In this document: one piece after another, positions 30,805 to 38,448 of the stretch
Numbering within the stretch: the first letter of the stretch is position 1
How the letters are laid out: every line of letters starts with the position of its first letter
Origin: Streptomyces sp. A0958
Lineage (GTDB): Bacteria; Actinomycetota; Actinomycetes; Streptomycetales; Streptomycetaceae
Direction: 5' to 3'
Length of the DNA: 64,000 bases
NCBI RefSeq assembly: GCF_004795035.1
Contig: NZ_SSBK01000007.1
Location: forward strand, 203,134 to 267,133
The notes under the pieces: generated by a model
What the model was told of the DNA's origin: nothing
Seen by the model: only the letters and a program-made list of their open reading frames with translations
Database searches by the model: none
Made by a program: the position numbers and the translations under genes

Positions 30805-31764
30805 ATGGTGGACGTCCCCACCCTGGTGGAGCAGGCCCGTGCGGGCAGGCCGCGGGCCGTGGCACGGCTCGTCTCCCTGGTGGAGGGGGCCTCGCCGCAG
30901 CTGCGCGAGGTGATGGCGGCGCTGGCGCCGCTGGCGGGCAACGCCTACGTCGTCGGCCTGACCGGTTCGCCGGGCGTCGGCAAGTCGACGTCGACGTCGG
31001 CGCTCGTCTCCGCCTACCGGCGGCAGGGCAAGCGGGTCGCCGTCCTCGCCGTCGACCCGTCCTCGCCGTTCTCCGGCGGCGCGCTGCTCGGCGACCGGGT
31101 CCGGATGTCGGACCACGCGTCCGACCCGGGCGTCTACATCCGTTCCATGGCGACCCGCGGCCATCTGGGCGGCCTCGCCTGGGCGGCGCCGCAGGCCATC
31201 CGGGTGCTGGACGCGGCGGGCTTCGACGTGGTGCTGGTGGAGACGGTGGGCGTCGGCCAGTCCGAGGTGGAGATCGCCTCCCAGGCCGACACCTCGGTCG
31301 TCCTGCTCGCCCCCGGCATGGGCGACGGCATCCAGGCGGCCAAGGCCGGAATCCTGGAGATCGGCGATGTGTACGTCGTCAACAAGGCCGACCGGGACGG
31401 GGCGGACGCCACCGCCCGCGAGCTCAACCACATGCTGGGCCTCGGGGAGTCCCGGGGCCCCGGCGACTGGCGGCCGCCGATCGTGAAGACGGTCGCCGCC
31501 CGGGGCGAGGGCGTCGACGAGGTGGTCGAGGCCCTGGAGAAGCACCGGGCGTGGATGGAGGAGCGCGGGGTCCTGGGCGAGCGGCGCTCGGCCCGCGCCG
31601 CCCGCGAGGTCGAGACGATCGCGGTCACCCGGCTCCGCGAGCGCATCGGCAGCCTGCACGGCGACCGCCGCCTGGGCGCGCTGGCCGAGCGCATCGTGGC
31701 GGGCCGGCTCGACCCGTACGCGGCGGCCGACGAACTGGTGGCGGAACTCACCGGCGAGGGCTGA
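30805..31764 (+). CDS. meaB: MeaB/ArgK GTPase, mutase chaperone
   Basis: G-protein of 319 residues that loads and protects adenosylcobalamin-dependent acyl-CoA mutases. The P-loop GSPGVGKS is at residues 54-61. Also visible are VDPSSPFSGGALLGDRVRM, ETVGVGQSE (switch/Walker B region) and NKADRDG (base specificity). The ATG at 30805 follows GAGGAGAC by nine bases; a GTG three bases upstream is possible. Older annotations call this family LAO/AO transport ATPase, which is misleading. The likely clients are methylmalonyl-CoA mutase and perhaps the IcmA coded at 42.2 kb. Confidence 0.95.
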   Translation: MVDVPTLVEQARAGRPRAVARLVSLVEGASPQLREVMAALAPLAGNAYVVGLTGSPGVGKSTSTSALVSAYRRQGKRVAVLAVDPSSPFSGGALLGDRVRMSDHASDPGVYIRSMATRGHLGGLAWAAPQAIRVLDAAGFDVVLVETVGVGQSEVEIASQADTSVVLLAPGMGDGIQAAKAGILEIGDVYVVNKADRDGADATARELNHMLGLGESRGPGDWRPPIVKTVAARGEGVDEVVEALEKHRAWMEERGVLGERRSARAAREVETIAVTRLRERIGSLHGDRRLGALAERIVAGRLDPYAAADELVAELTGEG

Positions 31765-31905
31765 CCGGGCCTTGCCCCGGGTGGCCGGGGAGGGACGGGC
31801 GCCCCTTCCGACTGACCGGGCCTTGCCCCGGGTTCCCGGCGAGGGCCGAGAGCCCCCTTTCAGCCCCTCCGGCGTTTGAGGAGCGGGGTCCGGGGCGGAG
31901 CCCCG
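31761..31905. repeat. Intergenic repeats between meaB and the PepSY gene
   Basis: A 22-bp unit beginning CTGACCGGGCCTTGCC occurs at 31761-31782 (overlapping the end of meaB) and exactly again at 31812-31833; each can fold through CCGGGC and GCCCCGG. Next, 31863-31905 holds a GCCCCTCCGGCGTTTGAGGA... element with GGGGTCC/GGAGCCCCG, a sequence I recognise as common in Streptomyces intergenic regions. They fill the 220-bp convergent gap and may act as terminators. Confidence 0.6.
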
Positions 31906-31984
31906 GTGACGGGAAGGGGCGGGGAGGGGAACGGGCTCGCCGCAGGCGCACCACAGCCCCCTGAGGCGCCCCCGACCCGAGGAC

Positions 31985-32548
31985 TCAGTCCTCCGCACCC
32001 GCCGCCGCCGCACCCGCCGCCTCCGCATCCACGTCCAGCTCGTGCTCCTTGCCGTCCTTGCCGCGCACCTCCACCTCCCAGTGCGCCGCCCCGCCGCGCC
32101 GGCCCTCCAGCTCCACCGACGTCACCGTGCCCGGCGCCGACTTCAGCGCGGCGGCCACCGCCTCGTCCAGCGTGACGGAGGTCTTCCGGGGCGCGTGCCG
32201 GTCGCCGTCGTCGTCGTGGTCGACGTGCTTGCCGAGCACCTTGCCGCTGCCCGCGTCCACCGTCACGTCGTGCCACGCCCGGTCGGAGCCGTACACATCG
32301 AGTTCCCAGACGAGCCCGCCGTCCTCCTCGTCGAGCTCCGCCTCGGTCACCGTGCCCGGGACGGCCCGCAGACCGGCCGCGACCGCGTCACCGACCGTGA
32401 CCCGGGCGGTGGTGGCACCGCTCGCCGTGCTGCTGCCGCGGCTGCCGCTGTCGTGGCCGTCGTCGTCCGTGAGGGCGACCGCCGTGGCGGCTCCGCCGCC
32501 GGCGAGCACGGCCGCGGCGACGGCGGCGATGACGATCTTGCGCTTCAT
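31985..32548 (-). CDS. Exported protein with two PepSY domains
   Basis: A 187-residue envelope protein. A signal peptide or anchor spans residues 1-26 (KRKIVIAAVAAAVLAGGGAATAVA). Two PepSY-type repeats follow (about 48-110 and 118-180), each with the T-V-DAV-AAL-PGTV-ELE-WEV pattern and a His/Asp-rich linker between them. The ATG at 32548 follows GGAGGAACCC. It is divergent from an OmpR-type two-component system, a frequent arrangement in which the regulator controls the PepSY gene. The ligand is unknown. Confidence 0.88.
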   Translation of the reverse strand: MKRKIVIAAVAAAVLAGGGAATAVALTDDDGHDSGSRGSSTASGATTARVTVGDAVAAGLRAVPGTVTEAELDEEDGGLVWELDVYGSDRAWHDVTVDAGSGKVLGKHVDHDDDGDRHAPRKTSVTLDEAVAAALKSAPGTVTSVELEGRRGGAAHWEVEVRGKDGKEHELDVDAEAAGAAAAGAED

Positions 32549-32619
32549 GAGGGTTCCTCCCCGCATCGGATGTCTCTGGTGCGTCGCCGTCCACACTGCC
32601 GGGGCGATGCTGAACGCAG

Positions 32620-32646
32620 CCTGAAGCCACCTGAAGCCGTCTTCAG
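32620..32646. promoter_or_regulatory. Direct/inverted CTGAAG repeats in the PepSY-regulator divergent promoter
   Basis: CCTGAAGCCA (32620-32629) and CCTGAAGCCG (32630-32639) are adjacent 10-bp direct repeats, followed by TCTTCAG, which inverts CTGAAG. Ten-base spacing is typical of OmpR/PhoB-type regulator sites. The probable binder is the response regulator whose start codon is 24 bases away. Confidence 0.6.
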
Positions 32647-32669
32647 CTGCGGTTTGCGACGCTGTGCGC

Positions 32670-33329
32670 ATGCGCCTGTTGATCGTGGAGGACGAGAAGC
32701 GGCTGGCGATCTCCCTGGCCCGGGGGCTCACCGCCGAGGGATTCGCCGTGGACGTCGTGCACGACGGGGCCGAGGGCCTGCACCGGGCCATGGACGGCGC
32801 GTACGACCTCGTGATCCTCGACATCATGCTGCCCGGGATGAACGGCTACCGGGTCTGCGCCGCCCTGCGCGCCGCCGGTCACGAGGTGCCCGTCCTGATG
32901 CTGACCGCGAAGGACGGCGAGTACGACGAGGCGGAGGGCCTGGACACGGGCGCCGACGACTACCTGACCAAGCCGTTCAGCTACGTGGTACTGGTCGCCC
33001 GGGTCCGCGCCCTGCTGCGCCGCCGGGGCGGCACCGCATCGCCGGTGGTCACCGTCGGCGCCCTGCGCATGGACACGGCCGCCCGCCGCGTGCACCTCGG
33101 CGGGGCCGAGATCACCCTGACCGCCAAGGAGTTCGCCGTCCTCGAACAGCTCGCGCTGCGGGCCGGGCAGGTGGTGAGCAAGGCGGAGATCCTGGAGCAC
33201 GTCTGGGACTTCGCCTACGACGGCGACCCCAACATCGTCGAGGTGTACGTGAGCACCCTGCGCCGCAAGCTCGGCGCCGCCGCCATCCGCACGGTGCGCG
33301 GCGCCGGTTACCGGCTGGAGGCGCTGTGA
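32670..33329 (+). CDS. OmpR/PhoB-type response regulator
   Basis: A 219-residue regulator. The receiver domain has phospho-acceptor Asp51 (LVILDIMLPG) and the conserved Lys in DYLTKPFSY. The C-terminal winged helix shows TLTAKEFAVLEQL and VEVYVSTLRRKLG...RTVRGAGYRL. The ATG at 32670 is taken; a GTG six bases upstream is possible. Its stop overlaps the kinase start (GTGA). It likely controls the divergent PepSY gene through the CTGAAG repeats. Confidence 0.93.
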   Translation: MRLLIVEDEKRLAISLARGLTAEGFAVDVVHDGAEGLHRAMDGAYDLVILDIMLPGMNGYRVCAALRAAGHEVPVLMLTAKDGEYDEAEGLDTGADDYLTKPFSYVVLVARVRALLRRRGGTASPVVTVGALRMDTAARRVHLGGAEITLTAKEFAVLEQLALRAGQVVSKAEILEHVWDFAYDGDPNIVEVYVSTLRRKLGAAAIRTVRGAGYRLEAL

Positions 33330-34786
33330 GATCCGTACGGGCCAGGGCCGCGCTCGGCGCCACCGTGGTCGTCGCCCTCGCCCTGGGCGTCGCCGGGCTC
33401 GCCGTCCTGCTCGTCCTGCGCGCCAACCTCACCGACCAGGCGGGTCTCCAGGCCGAGGTCGTCGCCCGCGAGGTCGCCGGACAGCTGGCCCTCGACGTGC
33501 CGTACGACAAGCTGGAGACGGGCGACGAGGAGGAGCACCCGGTCCAGGTGACCGACGAGGACGGGCGCGTGGTGGCCGTCTCCGAGGACCTGGAGGCGAT
33601 CTCCGGCACCGGCACGGACCGGGTCACCCCGCAGCCCCGGCCCGCGCCGTCCGCGACCGGGGACGACGAGGACGACGACCGCGACGACGACCGCGACGAC
33701 GACCGCGATGACGACCCGGGCCGGGGCGAAGTCTCCACTGACGAGCCGGACTTCAGCAACGGCACCGCCACCGTGGACGGCGACCGCGCCGACTACCGGT
33801 TCGCCTCGGTCGAGGCGACGGACTCCGCCGGACGCACCCTGACCGTCCACGCGGGCGCCCCGCTCGCCGCCGAGCAGCGGGCCGTCGACAGCGTGCGCGC
33901 CGCGATGCTGGCCGGGCTGCCCGTCGTGCTCCTCGTCGCCGCCGCGGTGACCTGGCTGGTGACCCGGCGGGCCCTGCGCCCCGTCGAGGGCATCCGCCGC
34001 GAGATGGCGGCGATCACCGCCTCCGAGGACCTGGGCAGGCGCGTCCCGGAGCCGGACTCCCGTGACGAGATCGCCCGCCTGGCCCGTACGACCAACGAGA
34101 CGCTCACCGCGCTGGAGGCGTCCGTCGACCGCCAGCGGCGCTTCGTCGCGGACGCCTCGCACGAGCTGCGCAGCCCGATCGCCTCGCTGCGCACTCAGCT
34201 GGAGGTGGCCGCCGCCCACCCCGAACTGCTGGACCTGCCGGGCGCGGTGGCCGATACCGTACGCCTCCAGGCTCTCGCCGCCGACCTGCTGCTGCTGGCC
34301 CGGCTCGACGCGGGGGAGGGGCCGGGGAGGACCCGGCTGGACCTCGGGGCGCTGATCCGCGAGGAGGTGTCCCAGCGCGTCGGCGACCGCATCCCCGTCA
34401 CGGTGTCCGTGCCGGAGCCCGGCGGCCTGGAGGTGACCGGTTCGCGCGGGCAGCTGGCCCGGGTGGCCGGCAACCTCCTGGACAACGCCGAGCGCCACGC
34501 GGACCGTTCGGTGACCGTCGGCGTGCACCGGGAACGCGGCGGTGTCGTCCTCGCGGTCACCGACGACGGGCCGGGGGTGCCGGCCGCGGAACGCGAGCGC
34601 GTCTTCGAACGCTTCGTACGCCTCGACGGCGCCCGCACCCGCGACGACGGCGGCGCCGGCCTGGGCCTGGCCATCGCCCGGGACGTGGCCACCCGCCACC
34701 ACGGCCGCCTCACCGTCACCGACGCCCCCAGGGGCGGCGCCCGCTTCGAACTCTGGCTGCCGGGCGCGGAGGCGGACAGACCCTAA
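33326..34786 (+). CDS. Membrane sensor histidine kinase (OmpR partner)
   Basis: A 486-residue kinase. Two membrane helices (about residues 5-30 and 190-212) flank an extracytoplasmic domain with a strikingly acidic spacer (DDEDDDRDDDRDDD), coded by GACGAC repeats, that could bind cations. HAMP, HisKA (DASHELRSPIASLRTQLE) and HATPase (NLLDNAERHA, DDGPGVP, GGAGLGLAIARDV) domains follow. The GTG at 33326 overlaps the regulator stop by three bases. The stop TAA lies inside the terminator stem. Confidence 0.92.
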   Translation: MRSVRARAALGATVVVALALGVAGLAVLLVLRANLTDQAGLQAEVVAREVAGQLALDVPYDKLETGDEEEHPVQVTDEDGRVVAVSEDLEAISGTGTDRVTPQPRPAPSATGDDEDDDRDDDRDDDRDDDPGRGEVSTDEPDFSNGTATVDGDRADYRFASVEATDSAGRTLTVHAGAPLAAEQRAVDSVRAAMLAGLPVVLLVAAAVTWLVTRRALRPVEGIRREMAAITASEDLGRRVPEPDSRDEIARLARTTNETLTALEASVDRQRRFVADASHELRSPIASLRTQLEVAAAHPELLDLPGAVADTVRLQALAADLLLLARLDAGEGPGRTRLDLGALIREEVSQRVGDRIPVTVSVPEPGGLEVTGSRGQLARVAGNLLDNAERHADRSVTVGVHRERGGVVLAVTDDGPGVPAAERERVFERFVRLDGARTRDDGGAGLGLAIARDVATRHHGRLTVTDAPRGGARFELWLPGAEADRP

Positions 34787-34829
34787 GGGCTGTCCCGTGA
34801 TCCACCAGGGCTTATGGGACAGCCCTTAG
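34783..34829. terminator. Bidirectional stem-loop between the kinase and MarR genes
   Basis: CTAAGGGCTGTCCC (34783-34796) pairs perfectly with GGGACAGCCCTTAG (34816-34829) around a 19-base loop. The kinase stop codon is in the left arm and the convergent MarR stop is eight bases beyond the right arm. The AGGGCTGTCC core also appears at about 5937-5960. Confidence 0.8.
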
Positions 34830-34836
34830 CCCGACC

Positions 34837-35307
34837 CTAGCCCCGCTGCGTCCGCAGGTGCTCGGCGACCGGAGCCAGGGCCGTGTGCAGTTCGGCCAGG
34901 GCCTCGGGAGTGAGCAGGTCCATGAAGTGCTTGCGGACCGAGGCGACGTGGCGGGGGGCCACCTTCCGCATCGTCTCCGCGCCCTCCTCGGTGAGGACCG
35001 CGTACAGGCCGCGGCGGTCCGACTCGCAGTTCTCCCGGCGGACCAGGCCCGCGCTCTCCATGCGGGTGATCTGGTGCGAGAGCCGGCTCTTGGACTGGAG
35101 GGTGGCGCCCGCGAGGTCGCTCATCCGCATCCGCCGGTCCTCCGACTCCGAGAGGTTCACAAGGATCTCGTAGTCGTTGTTGGTCAGGCCGAACGGCTGG
35201 AGGTCCTTCTCCAGCTGGTGCATCAGCAGCCTGCTGACGTCCAGGTGGGTGCGCCAGGCGCACTGCTCGGCGTCGCTCAGCCAGCGGGTGGCCGTCTCGG
35301 TCTCCAT
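34837..35307 (-). CDS. MarR family transcriptional regulator
   Basis: A 156-residue winged-helix regulator. The recognition region reads LAGATLQSKSRLSHQITRMESAGLVRRENCESDRRG with the beta-wing after it. Dimerisation helices lie at both ends. The start ATG at 35307 is followed by METETATRWLSDAEQ. It stands 116 bp downstream of the AIM24 genes on the same strand. Its targets are not evident. Confidence 0.9.
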   Translation of the reverse strand: METETATRWLSDAEQCAWRTHLDVSRLLMHQLEKDLQPFGLTNNDYEILVNLSESEDRRMRMSDLAGATLQSKSRLSHQITRMESAGLVRRENCESDRRGLYAVLTEEGAETMRKVAPRHVASVRKHFMDLLTPEALAELHTALAPVAEHLRTQRG

Positions 35308-35423
35308 GTATGGATTCTACCTAAGAAGTTGAAAGCCGGACGAAGCGTGGTGGTGTGACACCCGGCACGGCAGGGGCCGGGACGGGGCGCAGGCGTTCGA
35401 CGTCACACTCCGCAGACTACCGT

Positions 35424-36188
35424 TTACAAACCGAAGCGACGCTGGAGGTCCCCCGGCTGACCGGACGCACGGGAGGTGGACCCGTGTTGACCGCCACCGC
35501 CCGGCACCCCCGGCTGCTGCGGCACCGCCCCCGTCGGCTGCTCGTCCATCAGCGCCTCGGACGACTGGAGCAGCACCGTCCCCGCGCCCACGAACTCGAA
35601 CTGGTGCTCCTCGCCCGAGGCCCCGCCGATCCCGGTGAGCCCGCGCAACCCGCCCATCACACCGGTCATGTAGCCGTGGTCGTAGTGGTGGCAGGGCGAG
35701 GGGCAGTCCGCCCAGCCGACCAGCGCCTGCGGGTCCACCCGCAGCGGCGGCTCCATGAAGACCACCGGACCGTTGGAGGCGGCGACGAACTTCCCCGTAC
35801 CGATCAGCGTCAGGAACCCCGGCACGATCGACTGCTTCAGCGCCAGCGACGGCTGGTAGGCCAGCAGGTTGCCGGAGCGGATCGTCAGGTTCCCGTCGTC
35901 CAGGTCGTAGGAGTTCACATCGAACGCCCGGTCCGCGAGCAGCATCTTGCCGCTCCCCTCGGCCACCACCCAGTCGCTCGCGTGCAGCGGCGAGTGGAAG
36001 CTCGCCCGCACCAGCCGCTCGAAGCGGCCGTGCCCGATGCCGTCGAAGCCGATCTGCCCGTAGTAGGCGATCATCTTGCCCTTCTGCAGGAACCACTGGC
36101 TCCCCTTGAGCTCCACACAGAAGGTGTACGAGTTGACGTTGTCGTCCGACGGCAACGTCATCGGGTCGAAGACCACGGGGCCGTTCAC
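35424..36188 (-). CDS. AIM24-family protein, copy 3 (with Gly/Pro/Gln tail)
   Basis: A 254-residue protein of the AIM24/TIGR00266-like beta-structured family. Typical elements are KGKMIAYYGQIGFDG, GKFVAASNGPVVF, VDPQALVGW and a C-terminal FVGAGTVLLQSSE. Unlike its two neighbours it has about 35 extra C-terminal residues rich in Gly, Pro and Gln. Its ATG overlaps the stop of the middle copy (ATGA). The biochemical role of bacterial AIM24 proteins is unknown; the yeast member is mitochondrial. Confidence 0.88.
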   Translation of the reverse strand: MNGPVVFDPMTLPSDDNVNSYTFCVELKGSQWFLQKGKMIAYYGQIGFDGIGHGRFERLVRASFHSPLHASDWVVAEGSGKMLLADRAFDVNSYDLDDGNLTIRSGNLLAYQPSLALKQSIVPGFLTLIGTGKFVAASNGPVVFMEPPLRVDPQALVGWADCPSPCHHYDHGYMTGVMGGLRGLTGIGGASGEEHQFEFVGAGTVLLQSSEALMDEQPTGAVPQQPGVPGGGGQHGSTSRASGQPGDLQRRFGL

Positions 36189-36835
36189 AGCTTCTCCTCC
36201 GACGCCTGGACGTACACCGCACCACTGCCGCTCAGCTCCAGCTGGAACCCCTCGCCCGAGCCGCGCCCCACCATCTCGCGCCAGCCGATCGCGGTGGAGA
36301 GCTTGTTGCGGACCTCGCCGTGGTGGGCGACGTACGCCTGCGGGTCCACGTGCACGTCGTGGCCCGGGGTGATCGGCAGCTCGATGACCCCGCCGTGCGC
36401 CATCACCGCCACCGCGCCGTGCCCCTTGAGCGTCGTGGTGAACAGGCCCTGCCCGGTCACCTGGCCGCGCACCATGCCCATCACCCCGCCCTGCGAGCCC
36501 ATGAACATCGTGCCCTGCTGGAGCGTCCCGTCGAAGGCGAGCAGCCTGTCCGCCTCCACGTACAGGGTGTCCCCGGACAGGTTGATCACCTGGATGTGGT
36601 GGCCGCCGTGGCCGAACATCACCGTGCCGTTCCCCTCGACCGTCATCAGCGGGGTCGCCTCGTTCGCCATCCGGCGGCCGATCATCGACATCACCCCGCC
36701 CTGGCCGCCCTGGATGTTCGGCGTGAACGCCACCTCGCCGCGGTAGGCGAGCATCGCCCCGCGCTGGCTGAACATCTTCTGGCCGGGGATCACCGTCGCC
36801 TCGACCATCTTGGAGTTGATCTCACGGAACGGCAT
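36185..36835 (-). CDS. AIM24-family protein, copy 2
   Basis: A 216-residue member of the same family (MFSQRGAMLAYRGEVAF, GQGLFTTTLKGHGAVAV, VDPQAYVAHHGEV, GSGEGFQLELSGSGAVYVQ). Gly- and His-rich stretch GHGGHHIQ. The start ATG at 36835 shares one base with the stop of the first copy. The three genes are arranged head to tail with one- and four-base overlaps, so they are one operon and may form a hetero-oligomer (inference). Confidence 0.9.
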   Translation of the reverse strand: MPFREINSKMVEATVIPGQKMFSQRGAMLAYRGEVAFTPNIQGGQGGVMSMIGRRMANEATPLMTVEGNGTVMFGHGGHHIQVINLSGDTLYVEADRLLAFDGTLQQGTMFMGSQGGVMGMVRGQVTGQGLFTTTLKGHGAVAVMAHGGVIELPITPGHDVHVDPQAYVAHHGEVRNKLSTAIGWREMVGRGSGEGFQLELSGSGAVYVQASEEKL

Positions 36836-37473
36836 CAGACGTTCCCCCCGATCGTGTTCCGCTCGCTGGGCTGCACGTAGACGAGTCCCTCGCCCTCGAA
36901 CCGGATCTGGAACGACTCGCCCGAGCCCTCGCCCATCAGGGTCCGGAAGTTCACCCCGGACTGGAAGTGCTGCTGGAGGTTGCCCTGGTGGGCGATGTAG
37001 GCGCCCGGGTCGACGAACAGCGGGTACTGGGCGGAGACCCGCAGCACCACGGCCGTGCCGTCCGACATGATCGCCGCCTGGCCGGTGCCCTCGACGGTGG
37101 TGGTGAACAGGCCGTTGCCCGTCGCGCCGCCGCGCAGCCCGGTGAAGGTGGTGCCCGTGCGCAGCCCCGCGTCGGTGCACAGGAGGTTGCTCGCCTCGAC
37201 GTACAGCTTGTCGCCGTGCAGCGAGACGAGGTTGATCTCGCTCGCCCGGTCGGCGAAGTAGCAGGTGCCCTGCCCGGACACCTGCATCACGGCCATCGAT
37301 TCGCCGGCCAGCCTGCGGGTCACCATGCCGCGCAGGCCCTCACCGCCGCCCGTCATCTTCTTGAACGACATCTGGCCCTCGTACGCGACCATCGAGCCGT
37401 TCTTCGCCTTGACGGCATCGCCGGCCAGATCGACGGCGAGCGTCTTGCTTCCCTCAAGTCGGAACATAGCCAC
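36835..37473 (-). CDS. AIM24-family protein, copy 1
   Basis: First gene of the trio, 212 residues from GTG 37473 (ATG 37467 is an alternative). Motifs parallel copy 2: GSMVAYEGQMSFKK, GNGLFTTTVEGTGQAAI, VDPGAYIAHQGNL, GSGESFQIRFEGEGLVYVQPSE. About 240 bp of divergent space to the DUF3817 gene hold the promoter. The pattern suggests two rounds of duplication from one ancestor. Confidence 0.9.
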   Translation of the reverse strand: MAMFRLEGSKTLAVDLAGDAVKAKNGSMVAYEGQMSFKKMTGGGEGLRGMVTRRLAGESMAVMQVSGQGTCYFADRASEINLVSLHGDKLYVEASNLLCTDAGLRTGTTFTGLRGGATGNGLFTTTVEGTGQAAIMSDGTAVVLRVSAQYPLFVDPGAYIAHQGNLQQHFQSGVNFRTLMGEGSGESFQIRFEGEGLVYVQPSERNTIGGNV

Positions 37474-37712
37474 CCGGCGAAAATAGCGGCACGCACCGCC
37501 GCCGGAACAGGGGCGGCGGTGCGATCGGCCGCCCCGGACCGCCCCTGATACGCATCCGGTACGGGACCCGGACGCAATCGGGACGTACTTCTTACGGGCT
37601 CCCGCCTCGGCCCCCGCCCCCGCCGCCGGGCGGGCCGGGGCTCGATGTCACAATGGTGCCGCTTGTGCGTGCGTTCACAAGCCGTCACGACCCTCCCACC
37701 GAAGGTGCCCCC

Positions 37713-38063
37713 GTGGACATCAAGACCGCTACCGCCCTGCACCGGCTGCGCCTCATCTCGATTCCCGAGGCGCTGTCCTTCCCCGCGCTGATCCTCTTCG
37801 GTTCGGTCCTCAGCCGGATCTCCGACATCGACTTCCTGATGATGCCGCTCGGCATGCTGCACGGCGTGCTCTTCGTGATCTACGTCGTGGCCCTGCTGGA
37901 CGTCTGGGCGAAGACCAAGTGGCCGCTCAAGCGTGTCGCGTTCTTCTTCCTGCTCTGCGTGCTGCCCTTCGGCGGCCTGTACGGCGACAAGGTGCTCAAG
38001 CGCTACGAGGCCGACAGCGTCATCGCGGCCCGCGCCCGCCGGGAAGGCACGGTCAGCGCATGA
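37713..38063 (+). CDS. DUF3817 membrane protein, copy 1
   Basis: A 116-residue inner membrane protein with three hydrophobic segments (about 15-35, 42-66, 75-93). The family's [16 protein letters not shown] and [19 protein letters not shown] are present. The GTG at 37713 is chosen since a longer in-frame start at 37653 adds a non-hydrophobic leader. The stop overlaps the next gene's ATG (ATGA). A second DUF3817 gene is at 41750. Function unknown. Confidence 0.85.
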   Translation: MDIKTATALHRLRLISIPEALSFPALILFGSVLSRISDIDFLMMPLGMLHGVLFVIYVVALLDVWAKTKWPLKRVAFFFLLCVLPFGGLYGDKVLKRYEADSVIAARARREGTVSA

Positions 38064-38391
38064 TCGTCGCCTTCTCCGTCAGCCCGCTCGGCGTCGGCGA
38101 GGACGTCGGTGAGTACGTCGCCGACGCCGTCCGGGTCGTCCGCGAGTCCGGCCTGCCCAACCGCACGGACGCGATGTTCACCTCCGTCGAGGGGGAGTGG
38201 GACGAGAGTGGGGTCTCCCCTGCTCGAACGTAGTTGAGAGCTTGGGGAAGGACGTCGTCAAGCGGGCGGTCGCGGCCGTCGAGGCGCGCGCCGGACGGGT
38301 CTCCCTCGTCCTGAAGGCGGACGTCCGCCCCGGCGTCACCGACGGCCTGACCTCCAAGGTCGAGACGGTCGAGCGGTACCTCGCGGACTGA
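38060..38391 (+). pseudogene. MTH1187-type thiamine-binding protein gene split by a 44-bp repeat
   Basis: Codons 1-49 ([20 protein letters not shown]..., ending VEGEWDE) match the start of the small thiamine-binding (DUF77) family. The next bases read into foreign sequence and a TAG at 38231. From 38251 in another frame comes the rest of the family ([13 protein letters not shown]...[26 protein letters not shown]) to TGA at 38391. Removing 38207-38250 exactly restores one frame of 95 codons, the normal length. The gene is therefore interrupted unless a frameshift in sequencing or a functional short product is invoked. It overlaps the DUF3817 stop by four bases. Confidence 0.85.
38207..38250. 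mobile_element. 44-bp insertion related to the repeat upstream of scy
   Basis: AGTGGGGTCTCCCC at one end and TTGAGAGCTTGGGGAAG at the other define the element. Its reverse complement matches 28779-28822 at 39 of 44 positions. GGGG/CCCC and GCTC/GAGC segments give an imperfect hairpin. It carries no coding capacity and no clear target duplication beyond a shared GACG on both sides. It is probably a small interspersed palindromic or MITE-like repeat. Confidence 0.7.
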
Positions 38392-38448
38392 CCCCGCACG
38401 CACGTACGCGGAGCCCCCGCTCCAGAACGCCCGGCGCGGGGGCTCTCG

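Noticed and set aside
32042..34786. 914-codon frame containing the sensor kinase
   Set aside because: The first 428 codons are antisense to the PepSY gene and out of frame with the response regulator. The kinase starts at 33326, coupled to the regulator stop.
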